Below, piece after piece: positions 16,270-25,878 of a DNA stretch of 64,000 bases. A model generated the notes under the pieces. That model saw nothing but the letters and a program-made list of their open reading frames with translations, was not told the DNA's origin and did no database searches. Position 1 is the first letter of the stretch, and the number at the start of each line of letters is the position of its first letter. The stretch is taken from positions 682,001-746,000 of the forward strand of contig NZ_CP015772.1 in NCBI RefSeq assembly GCF_001654455.1, read 5' to 3'. This DNA comes from Niabella ginsenosidivorans (lineage in GTDB: Bacteria > Bacteroidota > Bacteroidia > Chitinophagales > Chitinophagaceae). Position numbers and translations under genes: made by a program.

Positions 16270-16600
16270 GTCACCCTGCGAAGCGCAGCATAGTCGAAAG
16301 GTCTCTCAAATTGAGGAGATTCCTCCGCTCATTCCGCTCCGCTCCATTCAGTTGGAAGGACGTTCTTTATATAGGCTACAATTTAGAGCACTTGTCATTA
16401 ACAGGCAACCATAAAAACATTGCATTTAAGTTCATCCGGATGACAAGTTTTTTTAATCGTCATCCCGGGCGCAGCCGGGGGATCTCTGTATTCTCAGAGA
16501 GATTCCTCCGCTCATTCCGCTCTGCTCCATTCCTCCATTCGGAATGACGTTCCTTATGTAGATTCATTTCCAACAACTTACAACACTTGTTATTAACAGC
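16270..16600. repeat. Two copies of a dispersed intergenic repeat
   Basis: Copy A starts at 16270 (GTCACCCTGCGAAGC) and copy B at 16459 (GTCATCCCGGGCGCAG). Both continue through GATTCCTCCGCTCATTCCGC (16319 onward and 16501 onward) and GACGTTC.TTAT, then an AACACTTGT/AGCACTTGT block about 60 bp later. They carry no coding capacity. Repeats with this GTCATCCCGGGC...GGAATGAC character are common between genes in Bacteroidota. They separate the sigma/FecR pair from the structural genes of the locus. Confidence 0.6.
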
Positions 16601-16826
16601 CTGAAGAAGAGTGATTTTATAACCGGATCATGGTTCGTCAGGTTCAGCAAACTTTTCTGCAATAAATGCATAATACAGGTATTTCTGTGCAGATCTGTGT
16701 AGTGTGTGTGAAGCGGCATGCACAAAATTCCCCCAATATTATATACTGCTTTTTGCCCTGAGCTTCACCCGGTTTTTTGAAAAGTTGTTATTAAACAATA
16801 ATGCTTCTTTTCAAAAAATTAAACGA

Positions 16827-18377
16827 ATGCAAATGATTCGATTGATGCTGGGAATGCTGGCGGTAATTGCTGTAACTGCATGCAGCAAAGCATCCCATCT
16901 CCCTGCAGACTCTTCAAAAAAGAAAACCGCCCATACCTGGTATATAGCTGAAAACGGAAATGATGAGGCAGCAGGAAACCAAAATGCGCCCTGGAGGAGC
17001 ATCAATACAGCGCTTGGCAGGATTAGTGGAGGAGATACGATATTCGTAAGGGCCGGGGTTTATTATGAAAAAATAAACTTTCCACGCTCCGGTACACCGG
17101 AGCATCCTGTGGTGCTGAAGGCATATCCCGGAGAACGGCCTATGCTTGATGGAACAAACAGAATCGTAAGCGGGTGGGAAGCCCTGGTTACCCTCACCAA
17201 TGCACAGTATATCATTATGGATGGTTTTGATATCTGCAATTTTACCACTGGCGTTAAAGGCGCAGATCCGGAAGGAATTGCTGTAAACGGTAACTCGGGC
17301 CATATTACCATTAAGAATTGCAATATCTATAATATAAAGAATACGGCAACACTGGATAACTGGCGAAGCGGACATGCCATACTGGTGATCGGCAACGGAA
17401 AGCAGGCTATTACTGATATTGAAATAACCGGTTGCACGGTGCATAATACGCAAACCGGTACCAGTGAAAATATTACCCTCGCAGGTAATGTAGACGGATT
17501 TAGGATAACGCATAATAAAGTATTTGACACTGAAAATATCGGTATCATCATAGCCGATGGCGGAGGATTGAATAAAGGCGGCGATCCGGTTACCAATTTT
17601 GCACGTAATGGTGTGGTAAGCGATAACGAATTATACAACGTAAGCATGGCCAACAGCACAGCTATTTGGGGAATCAATAACTATGGGGCCATTGCCATTT
17701 ACATATGTGGGGGGGCTAACACCATTGTAGAAAGAAATACGGTATACAATTGTGACCGCGGCATAGGGCTGGTGAGCGAGAATAATGATTATCCTACAAA
17801 AAAAGTGATCGTCAGGAATAATTTTGTATATAACAACTGGCGCACCGGTATTTACCTGGGTGATTACTTGAACTTTACTACAGCAGGCACTTATGATTGT
17901 TGTATTGTCAATAACACACTTTTTCAGAATAATAAGGTAGCAGGTGCATTTGGTGAAATAGAAGGGGAGATCCGGTTTACAGAACGCTGTTTTAATGATA
18001 CGGTCCGCAATAATATTATTTACGCACGGCCGGTAGATGTGTTTATTCATAAATACACAGCAACCGGCGCCGATAATGTAATAGACAATAACCTGTATTT
18101 TACAACGGGTACCCCTCAATGGATATGGAACAGCGTCAATGAGCAGCCGGTAACAGACTGGAATGCCTGGAAGGCAGTCAGCGGCGGGGATCTGCATTCA
18201 ACAATTGGTCAGGACCCGCTGCTGGTAAGTATTACAGACCCTGATCTTCATTTAAAGGCCGGGTCGCCGGCACGGAATACCGGAGTGGTAATCAGTACCG
18301 ATATTAATGGCACTACGGACATTGACGGTAAGCCGCGTATCGTCAATAACAAGATCAGTAAAGGAGCCCAGCAATAA
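16827..18377 (+). CDS. Right-handed beta-helix lipoprotein, pectate-lyase-like
   Basis: The product is 516 residues from the ATG at 16827 (MQMIRLMLGMLAV). A lipobox ending VTAC gives a lipoprotein. After a short linker comes the DUF1565-type opening TWYIAENGNDEAAGNQNAPW, then GDTIFVRAGVYYEKI. Many short beta-helix rungs follow, rich in Asn and Ile (ITIKNCNIYNI, YNVSMANSTAIW, IVERNTVYNCDRGI). Families with this fold include polysaccharide lyases and related surface-glycan enzymes. No catalytic triad can be assigned by eye. It precedes SusC/SusD, so a role in glycan binding or cleavage is likely. An upstream extension to 16704 in the same frame looks non-coding. Confidence 0.75.
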   Translation: MQMIRLMLGMLAVIAVTACSKASHLPADSSKKKTAHTWYIAENGNDEAAGNQNAPWRSINTALGRISGGDTIFVRAGVYYEKINFPRSGTPEHPVVLKAYPGERPMLDGTNRIVSGWEALVTLTNAQYIIMDGFDICNFTTGVKGADPEGIAVNGNSGHITIKNCNIYNIKNTATLDNWRSGHAILVIGNGKQAITDIEITGCTVHNTQTGTSENITLAGNVDGFRITHNKVFDTENIGIIIADGGGLNKGGDPVTNFARNGVVSDNELYNVSMANSTAIWGINNYGAIAIYICGGANTIVERNTVYNCDRGIGLVSENNDYPTKKVIVRNNFVYNNWRTGIYLGDYLNFTTAGTYDCCIVNNTLFQNNKVAGAFGEIEGEIRFTERCFNDTVRNNIIYARPVDVFIHKYTATGADNVIDNNLYFTTGTPQWIWNSVNEQPVTDWNAWKAVSGGDLHSTIGQDPLLVSITDPDLHLKAGSPARNTGVVISTDINGTTDIDGKPRIVNNKISKGAQQ

Positions 18378-18513
18378 CCGGAACTGCGGATAATGCGCAG
18401 TCCTGGTAAAATTTATTTAAAAAATAATGTGCATTTTTCACCCGTTTTGGTAATGATGTTGTTGCCCGTTTATAAAGCTTGTCATATTCTTTTAAAATCG
18501 AGCCCATTATTTT

Positions 18514-21500
18514 ATGAGTAAAAATTGTAATCGAACCTTTATTTTCAGAAGCTGGCTGCTGAAAATAGTTATTAGTTGCTGTTGTCTGCACCTGTCCGCC
18601 CGGGCACAGGCACAAGATAATCCCGAACAGCATCGTGTGTCGGTCCGTCTTAACAGCGCTTCCTATTACCAGGTATTCCAGTTAATTAAACGGCAAACAG
18701 GCTGTGTTTTCTTTTACAGCAACCAGGTGCTTAATGATAAAGAGAAAGTAAGCCTTAATTTCCAGAATGCAAAGCTGGAAGAAGTGCTGGACTACCTGTT
18801 TCGTGATAAAAACATTTCCTACCGGATAAGGGGACAAAAGATCCTGCTCAGCGAGAAAAAAGCGGCGCCTGCCAAAACACCGGAAATTCCGGTGAAGCAG
18901 CTGACCCGCCGTGAAGACAGCACTTTTGTAAAAGGTACGGTAATGGATGAAGAGGGAAAACCCATGCCCGGCGTATCCGTAGTGCCCCGGGACCGGCCGG
19001 GTAGCGGGGTAACAACGGACGACCTGGGTATTTTTGTGATTACTGTAAAACCGGGTGAACTGTTAGATGTGTCAATGGTAGGCATGAACCCCCAGGAGGC
19101 GGTTGTGCCACAACGTGGCAATCTGAAAATTACCCTTACCGCCAAGTCGGATGCCATGAAAGATGTGGTGATAACGGGTTATGGAAAGCAATCAAAAATT
19201 ACCGTTACCGGAGCTATTTCTTCCGTAAACATGAACGATATGCACACGCCGGTGCCCAATCTCTCCAATGCCCTGGCAGGAAAAGTGGCCGGTATCATTT
19301 CGGTGCAATCCAGCGGTGAGCCCGGCTATGATAATGCTACCTTTACCATTCGCGGTATTGGAACTTTTAATAACGTTGACCGCGGCACTGCTGCCCCTTT
19401 AATTATAGTAGACGGGGTGCAACGGGAAGATGTGAACAGCAGCTATGGTGGCTCTTTTAATAATATAGACCCCGAAGATGTAGCCAGCATCAGTTTACTG
19501 AAAGATGCATCTGCAACGGCTATGTATGGCGCTAAAGGCGCCAACGGCGTGCTGATCATTACTACTAAAAGAGGGATTGCTGGCAAACCCAGAATTTCAT
19601 TGAAAGCCGAAACCGGCCTGACCGGTTTTACCAAAAGACCGGAGATGCTGGATGGAGTGAGCTATATGCAGCTGTACAATGAAGCCCGTACCAATATGGG
19701 GCTGACACCTTTTTATACGGATGAACAAATTCAAAAAACAGCCAGTGGACTGGACCCTTATTTGTACCCAAATGTAAACTGGGTAGATGAAGTGTATGGT
19801 AGATATGCCTCCCTCACCAATGCCAACGTAAATGTATCCGGTGGCGGTGAAGCCGTGCGGTATTTTCTTTCCGGTTCGTTTTACGATCAGGTAGGTCCCT
19901 ATAACGTAAAAAAAATGAACGATTTTAATCCCAATCTTTCTTTTAAGCGTTATGATTTCCGCACCAACCTGGATGTAAATGTTACCCGTACCACGTTGTT
20001 GCAGCTTAACCTGGACGCAATGCTGGTGAATGCCCGCTACCCCGGTATTTCAGCGGGAGATCTCTGGTATCTGTCCTATGCTACTACCCCCGTGGGGTTT
20101 CCTGTGAATTATCCGGGCGGGAAATGGGCCGGGCCCGTCAATAACGGCGGTAACAACCCGCTGAACGAAGTGCAGAACAATGGTTACAGCACTGAATTCC
20201 GGCCTACCGTACAATCGGTATTTACGTTAACGCAAAAGCTGGATGCCATTACCAAAGGCCTTTCTGCCTACGGGCGTTTTTCATTTGACAGCTATGGCGA
20301 GTTTGACAACCGCCGCCGTCATACCAACGACCTGTTCCTGGCTACCGGCCGGGATGAGCAGGGCAACCTTATTTACACCCAAACCCGCGTAGGGCAGCAG
20401 TTCCTGGACTACTCACAGAGTGCCACCGGTGAGCGGGTGATGTACCTGGAGGGGAACCTGAATTATGACCGTTACTTTGGGGATCATCATTTCGGGGGTA
20501 TGATTTTATACAATATGCGGAACCGGCTGGTAAGCACGGCAGGCGATGCCATCAGCTCCATTCCCTACCGGAATCAAAGCCTGGCCGGCCGGATCAACTA
20601 TGGTTATAACGATAAATACCTGCTGGAGTTGAACGCCGGGTATACCGGTTCTGAGAACTTTGAAAAAGGAAAGCGCTTTGGGCTTTTCCCATCGGTTTCC
20701 GGTGGCTGGGTCATATCCAAAGAAAGATTCTTTGACGGGTTAAGCAATACCCTTTCCCTCCTGAAGCTGAGGGCCTCGTATGGTGTTGTGGGAAATGATA
20801 ATATAGGTGGCTCAAGGTTTCCTTATCTCACTCAAATGGGCAGTGGTAGCGGAACCGGCTTTGGGCTCAATGGCAGCAATGCAGGAGGAATTACCGAAAA
20901 CATCATCGGGGTGGAGGACCTTACCTGGGAGCGGTCTTATAAAACTGACATCGGGCTGGAGCTGGGGTTGTTTAAAAAACTGAATATAACGGCTGATTAT
21001 TTTACAGACCGCCGTAAAGATATCCTGATCAGCAGGCAGACGCTTTCTTCCATTGCCGGTTATAATGGCGCACAGGTGTTTGCCAACCTGGGCGAGGCCC
21101 TTAACCGGGGTATTGACGGGAATATTGAATACAATGATCAGATCGGAAAAGTAGGATTGCGCGTATATGGAAATGTAACCTATGCAGTCAATAAAATTGT
21201 TTATCAGGATGAGCCTGAAAGAAAATATGCATATCAGCGCGGCACCGGGCGTATGTATGGTGAGTTTACCGGTTATGTTGCGGACGGGCTTTTTGTAGAC
21301 CAGGATGATATTAACAGCCGCCCGGCACAGCAGTTTGGCGTGGTGGCGCCGGGGGATGTGCGCTACCTTGATCAGAATGGAGATCAGGTAATTGATGCCG
21401 GCGACTGGGTGTACCTTGGAAAATCCTGGTTCCCCAAATGGCTGTATGGTGCCGGCTTTTCAGTCAGTTATCACAATTTTGATCTTTCTGCCCTGTTCCA

Positions 21501-21957
21501 GGGCATCGCCGATGTGGGCATTATGGCTAATGGTTCCCGGATACTTGGTAATAATATGGGGGCGGATGGCGTGGGTGTAATTCCCTTCTCCGGAATCGGG
21601 CAATACCCGAATAATACCCTAAGCATTTTAAAAGACCGCTGGACGGCAGATGATCCGCGCCAGGATGCCTACTATCCCCGCATCACAATTGCCAACCTCG
21701 GAGATAATAATTACCTCAATAGCAGCCGTTGGTTAAAGGATGGTTCCTACCTGAGGTTAAAGCAGGCCTCACTGGGTTATAATTTTTCTACTGAAAAAAT
21801 GAAGCGCTATGGGTTCAGTTCCCTTTATCTTTATTTATCCGGTCAAAACCTGCTTACCTTTTCCAAATTTAAACTATGGGATCCGGAACTGGGTTCCAAT
21901 GGCGCCAAATACCCGATCACCAGAATGTACACTTTTGGCATCCGGGCGCTGTTTTAA
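18514..21957 (+). CDS. SusC/RagA-family TonB-dependent transporter with STN domain
   Basis: The 1147-residue outer-membrane protein has a signal peptide (about 1-33), an STN (secretin/TonB short N-terminal) domain at about 40-105, a carboxypeptidase-regulatory-like domain (about 137-215, FVKGTVMDEEGKPMPGVSV), a plug domain (about 220-345, with LKDASATAMYGAKGANGVLI, the SusC signature) and a beta-barrel ending in an aromatic residue (GIRALF). The STN domain marks it as a transducer-type transporter that can signal to the FecR protein encoded at 14793-15944. It should import the glycan fragment bound by the SusD lipoprotein encoded 26 bp downstream. Confidence 0.95.
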   Translation: MSKNCNRTFIFRSWLLKIVISCCCLHLSARAQAQDNPEQHRVSVRLNSASYYQVFQLIKRQTGCVFFYSNQVLNDKEKVSLNFQNAKLEEVLDYLFRDKNISYRIRGQKILLSEKKAAPAKTPEIPVKQLTRREDSTFVKGTVMDEEGKPMPGVSVVPRDRPGSGVTTDDLGIFVITVKPGELLDVSMVGMNPQEAVVPQRGNLKITLTAKSDAMKDVVITGYGKQSKITVTGAISSVNMNDMHTPVPNLSNALAGKVAGIISVQSSGEPGYDNATFTIRGIGTFNNVDRGTAAPLIIVDGVQREDVNSSYGGSFNNIDPEDVASISLLKDASATAMYGAKGANGVLIITTKRGIAGKPRISLKAETGLTGFTKRPEMLDGVSYMQLYNEARTNMGLTPFYTDEQIQKTASGLDPYLYPNVNWVDEVYGRYASLTNANVNVSGGGEAVRYFLSGSFYDQVGPYNVKKMNDFNPNLSFKRYDFRTNLDVNVTRTTLLQLNLDAMLVNARYPGISAGDLWYLSYATTPVGFPVNYPGGKWAGPVNNGGNNPLNEVQNNGYSTEFRPTVQSVFTLTQKLDAITKGLSAYGRFSFDSYGEFDNRRRHTNDLFLATGRDEQGNLIYTQTRVGQQFLDYSQSATGERVMYLEGNLNYDRYFGDHHFGGMILYNMRNRLVSTAGDAISSIPYRNQSLAGRINYGYNDKYLLELNAGYTGSENFEKGKRFGLFPSVSGGWVISKERFFDGLSNTLSLLKLRASYGVVGNDNIGGSRFPYLTQMGSGSGTGFGLNGSNAGGITENIIGVEDLTWERSYKTDIGLELGLFKKLNITADYFTDRRKDILISRQTLSSIAGYNGAQVFANLGEALNRGIDGNIEYNDQIGKVGLRVYGNVTYAVNKIVYQDEPERKYAYQRGTGRMYGEFTGYVADGLFVDQDDINSRPAQQFGVVAPGDVRYLDQNGDQVIDAGDWVYLGKSWFPKWLYGAGFSVSYHNFDLSALFQGIADVGIMANGSRILGNNMGADGVGVIPFSGIGQYPNNTLSILKDRWTADDPRQDAYYPRITIANLGDNNYLNSSRWLKDGSYLRLKQASLGYNFSTEKMKRYGFSSLYLYLSGQNLLTFSKFKLWDPELGSNGAKYPITRMYTFGIRALF

Positions 21958-21983
21958 TTGTTTTACTAATAATCTAATGTACG

Positions 21984-23849
21984 ATGAATAAATTTTATAT
22001 CTGCTGTTCAGCTGTTTGCCTGCTTGCCATCGGTTTCTCTGGTTGTAGCAAATACCTTGATAAGAAGCCGGACAACCTGTTGACCTCGGAAATGATCTGG
22101 CAAAAAAGATCTACCGCGGAATCCTACCTGAACCAGGTATACAGTTATATACAGCAACCCGCTGATGACTATACTGTATTGGGTGCCAGCGATGAAACCT
22201 CCTGCAGTATATCAACCGTAAATGTGCGCAAAATGATCACCGGCAACTGGAGCCCGCAAAGCAATTACTGGAACAACTGGCCTGGTTATTATGCCGGGAT
22301 CCGCCAGTCCTTTGTGTTGGAGCAGAATATTGATAAAGTGCCGGCTGTGGAGTTAAGCGATGATTTAAAAAGCCAGTATAAAAGTGAAGCGCTCTTTTTA
22401 AGAGGCTGGTATTACTGGAAACTGCTCCGCCAGTTTGGCCCGTTTGTGATCCTGGATGGAACCCTGAGTTTGACCGAAGACTTCAGTAAGTATACCCGCT
22501 CATCTTTTGAGGCTTGTGTGGCGGAAATAAACCGGTTGATGGATCAGGCAGCAAATGGCCTGCCGTTGGAATGGTCAAGTTCTTCCAATTACGGGCGGCC
22601 CACCAAAGGAGCCTGCTTAGCTGTGAAAGCGCAGGTGGCATTACTGGCAGCCAGCCCTCTCTGGAATGGGAATGCAAAGCTGGCAGGTCTTAGGAACCAG
22701 AATGGTACTGCCCTTGCTCCCGCAGCCTATGATGCCAGTAAGTGGAAGATAGCAGCAGATGCCGCAAAGGCCGTCATTGATTTAAACGAATACAAATTGT
22801 ATTATAATACGGATGATGGTGATCCGGCTTTTGATCCCCTGCTTTCTTACCGCAATGTGTTTATATCCAACTGGAATAAAGAAATCATTTTTTCCTCCAA
22901 CCTGGCCGGGGCTTACTGGTATTGGGGATGGGAAAAACGCTGCGCTCCCAATCCCGGTGGTATCAATATGCAGAATGCCACTCAAAATGTGGTAGATGCT
23001 TTTTATATGCGTAATGGCCGTACTATTGATGACCCTGCTTCGGGATATGTGGAAAACGGTTTTACGGATGATGATGACCCTGCGCATTGGGGTGTGGCAA
23101 AGGACGGAGTGAACCGCGGTTATGTTGCGGGCAACAGCAACATGTATGTGGGCCGGGAAGCCCGTTTCTATGCCTGCATCCTGTATAATGGAAAACCCGT
23201 TATTGCTGCCCCAACCAGTGATGACCGTAATTATTTTTCATCCGATGCCAACAGGGATGGCCGCGGGCGCTCAGAGTTTTACTATAGTGGTAAATCCGGA
23301 GCGTTGGCTTCAAACAGCGGTGATATTACGGGTTATCTTGTAGCAAAAGGAGTAAGCCCTGCAACCAATATCCGCAATGACCAGGCAGCATACCGGCCCT
23401 ATATTCATATCCGGTATGCCGAAATTTTGCTGGACTATATAGAAGCACTGAATGAATATGCCCCCGGCAATTCGGATATTTTAAAATACCTCAATGCCAT
23501 CCGCAGCCGTGCCGGTCTTCCTGGTTTTGAAACGGTGTATCCGGAAAAAATAAGCAGCCAGGCTGAAATGCGCAAAGTGATCATCCGGGAACGGCAGGTT
23601 GAGCTTTGTTTTGAAGGGGATCGCTACTTTACCCTTGTGCGCCGTTTAATGATGGGCGATGCAAATGTAAAAGCTGTTTACCGCATGAATGTAAATGCTA
23701 ATGATAACGGGGAAGGCTTCAGCTTTACTCCCTTTTATAACCGGAATCTGTTGCAAACACGGTACTGGGCCGACAAAATGTACCTCTTCCCTATCTACCA
23801 GGACGACCTGGATAAAACAAAGGGCCTGGTTCAAAACCCCGGCTGGTAG
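21984..23849 (+). CDS. SusD/RagB-family nutrient-binding lipoprotein
   Basis: The 621-residue lipoprotein has the lipobox Cys at about residue 21 (GFSGC). It has the SusD pattern of TPR-like helices early (YLNQVYSYIQQ, ALFLRGWYYWKLLRQFGPFVI) and the C-terminal half typical of the family (YIHIRYAEILLDYIEALNEY, then RQVELCFEGDRYFTLVRRLM). It is surface-exposed and forms the lid on SusC. The 26-bp gap shows co-transcription with SusC. It is a large SusD with a long insertion around 300-470, suggesting a specialised ligand. Confidence 0.95.
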   Translation: MNKFYICCSAVCLLAIGFSGCSKYLDKKPDNLLTSEMIWQKRSTAESYLNQVYSYIQQPADDYTVLGASDETSCSISTVNVRKMITGNWSPQSNYWNNWPGYYAGIRQSFVLEQNIDKVPAVELSDDLKSQYKSEALFLRGWYYWKLLRQFGPFVILDGTLSLTEDFSKYTRSSFEACVAEINRLMDQAANGLPLEWSSSSNYGRPTKGACLAVKAQVALLAASPLWNGNAKLAGLRNQNGTALAPAAYDASKWKIAADAAKAVIDLNEYKLYYNTDDGDPAFDPLLSYRNVFISNWNKEIIFSSNLAGAYWYWGWEKRCAPNPGGINMQNATQNVVDAFYMRNGRTIDDPASGYVENGFTDDDDPAHWGVAKDGVNRGYVAGNSNMYVGREARFYACILYNGKPVIAAPTSDDRNYFSSDANRDGRGRSEFYYSGKSGALASNSGDITGYLVAKGVSPATNIRNDQAAYRPYIHIRYAEILLDYIEALNEYAPGNSDILKYLNAIRSRAGLPGFETVYPEKISSQAEMRKVIIRERQVELCFEGDRYFTLVRRLMMGDANVKAVYRMNVNANDNGEGFSFTPFYNRNLLQTRYWADKMYLFPIYQDDLDKTKGLVQNPGW

Positions 23850-23891
23850 CAGCAGGCACTCTAATTGATAATTGTTTTAAACAAGAACTAT

Positions 23892-25199
23892 ATGCACAAA
23901 AAGATTTGCGTTTTAATAATGATTGCAGGACTGTTGCTGGTAGGGATGGGCTCCTGTAAAAAAAAGGATAGCAACCTATCCGGCGCACCTGTTATCGAAG
24001 GCTTTTTACCGGCAGAAGGAAAAAGCAAAACAGAAATATTAATTAATGGTCAGAATTTCCCTACCGATACTTCCTTAATTGCTGTAACGGTAAACGGAAT
24101 TCCACTAAAGATCGTTGGATCAAACGGGCATCAGATCATGGCGATCGTTCCCAAAAAAATGGGATCAGGCCCCATTGTGGTAACAGCAAACGGGCAAAGT
24201 GCCTCAAGTGCTTCTTCTTTTTCCTACCAGTATACGCGTACCGTTACAACGCTGGCCGGGAATGGTACTTACGGGTATGCAAACGGAAAGGGAACCGATG
24301 CCCGGTTTCACTTTACTGACCCTGCTAACGCCTGGTTAAGAAGTATGGGCATTGCGGTAGATCAGTCACTGAATGTCTATGTTGCGGACCCGGGTAATAA
24401 CTGCATCCGCAAAATTGATTCTTCCGGTAATGTAACCCTGTTTGCCGGTTCGCCCGGCAAGTCTGGTATGGCTGATGGAAAAGGACCGTTAGCACAGTTC
24501 TCTATTCCTTATGGAGTAGCAGTGGATAAGAGCGGTAATGTATATTCAGTAGATCCGGGCAACTGGGATATCCGGAAAATAACGCCTGACGGAACAGCAA
24601 CTACGATCGGCTGGGGTGCAGGCGCTCCCTGGGGCATTGCGGTGGATACGTCAGCAGGAACCATTTATTACACCTGCACAGATGCAGGAACGGTTTACAG
24701 CATGCCAACAAATGGCGGCAGCAGTACCAAAATAGTTGACGGGCTTTCTTATCCGGCGGGAATCACTGTAGATAAAGACGGTAATATATATGTAGCGGAA
24801 AACGGCCGGCATATCATTACAAAAATTGCAAAAGGAACCCGGACAACCTCCGTTATTGCAGGCCTGGCCGATAATGCCGGGTATGCGAACGGAGTTGGGG
24901 CTGCTGCAAGGTTCTCGTATCCATGGGGATTGGGGATAGATAAAGCCGGTAATTTATATGTTGCCGGTAATGGTACCTGGGATGGCAATGCCTCCAATCC
25001 TGATCAGTCTGTTCGTATGATCATTGCAGGCACCTGGGAGGTGATTCCCTTTGCCGGTAGCGGCTCGGCCGGTTACCTGGATGCGCTGGGCACCGCAGCA
25101 AAGTTTGCCGCACCTACCGGTGTTACGGTGGATAAAGAAGGAATCGTATATGTTTTGGACAAGAATAATAATGTTGTCCGGAAAATTGTGTCTGAATAA
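23892..25199 (+). CDS. IPT/TIG and NHL-repeat surface lipoprotein
   Basis: The product is 435 residues from the ATG at 23892, chosen because it starts a lipoprotein signal (MHKKICVL...GMGSC, Cys about 22). An IPT/TIG immunoglobulin-like domain lies at about 33-112 (PVIEGFLPAEGKSKTEILI). NHL beta-propeller repeats follow to the end, with recurring G-I-A-V-D...G-N-V-Y-V-A-D and N-x-I-R-K-I units. Such proteins are commonly encoded next to SusC/SusD pairs and act as glycan-binding or scaffold proteins on the surface. It follows SusD closely and is probably in the same operon. Confidence 0.85.
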   Translation: MHKKICVLIMIAGLLLVGMGSCKKKDSNLSGAPVIEGFLPAEGKSKTEILINGQNFPTDTSLIAVTVNGIPLKIVGSNGHQIMAIVPKKMGSGPIVVTANGQSASSASSFSYQYTRTVTTLAGNGTYGYANGKGTDARFHFTDPANAWLRSMGIAVDQSLNVYVADPGNNCIRKIDSSGNVTLFAGSPGKSGMADGKGPLAQFSIPYGVAVDKSGNVYSVDPGNWDIRKITPDGTATTIGWGAGAPWGIAVDTSAGTIYYTCTDAGTVYSMPTNGGSSTKIVDGLSYPAGITVDKDGNIYVAENGRHIITKIAKGTRTTSVIAGLADNAGYANGVGAAARFSYPWGLGIDKAGNLYVAGNGTWDGNASNPDQSVRMIIAGTWEVIPFAGSGSAGYLDALGTAAKFAAPTGVTVDKEGIVYVLDKNNNVVRKIVSE

Positions 25200-25429
25200 T
25201 GTAACACCGCATATCAGCAATAGAAACAGATCCTGCGTGGATAGGGTTCGTTGATGGCACAAAGTCAAATTATATGCGGTTGTTAAAAATAACATGCCCT
25301 GTTTTTTACTTTTATTGCTAACGGCTGCCCGGCCTGTAAAAGCCATGGAGCAAAAAATAAAAGCGCCTCTGAAAAGAAGCTACTGCATTCCTGGATCTGA
25401 CTGAACAGGCAGGCTGCTAAATACGGCTG

Positions 25430-25788
25430 CCAGCTGTAAGCTCAGTACCTGCCTCCTGCAATCAAAAGCCGGTAATACGGCAATAGAAAAGTATGATAAT
25501 TTTTTAAATGCGTTAAGGCGGATCGCTTACTGGGGCAGTGATAGCCCCAAAGAGCATAACCTGCATGAATAGTCATATAAAGAATGGCGGCCTGATGAAC
25601 AGCCTTTATAAAAAACGCCGGAGCTCGTTTTTGATCAGTTCTCCAGCCAGCAGGCCGGTAAAACAACAGCACCGGTTGATTTCTTTGCACGGGAACGCCG
25701 TTGGGAACAGCTGCAATATGCCAGGGCAATCCGGGGCGGTACCTGGTCCGATACACTTTTGAATAGGTGCTGCACCAGATTCGCCTAA
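25430..25788 (+). pseudogene. Remnant of a protein gene, unidentified
   Basis: One frame reads as a plausible protein fragment: ALRRIAYWGSDSPKEHNLHE, a TAG at 25570, YKEWRPDEQPL, a TAA at 25609, then a stretch with VFDQFSSQQAGK and RRWEQLQYARAIRGGTWSD, ending at a stop at 25786-25788. The amino-acid composition and motif-like flow look real, while the two internal stops and lack of a start show decay. I do not recognise the family. The rest of the gap (25200-25429 and 25789-25878) shows nothing I can support. Confidence 0.4.
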
Positions 25789-25878
25789 CTCTATGACTGC
25801 ATAGTCTTGTACGTGTTTTTTGTGAGCGGGGATATGCTTACCTTGCAGTAGGTGTGCGGTTAGCGCACCGGTTTCTTA

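Noticed and set aside
16021-16600. CRISPR array
   Set aside because: Repeats are few, of unequal length and spacing, and palindromic in the REP-like way; there are no uniform spacers and no cas genes.
17631-18197. 188-codon minus-strand frame
   Set aside because: Antisense shadow of the beta-helix lipoprotein gene.
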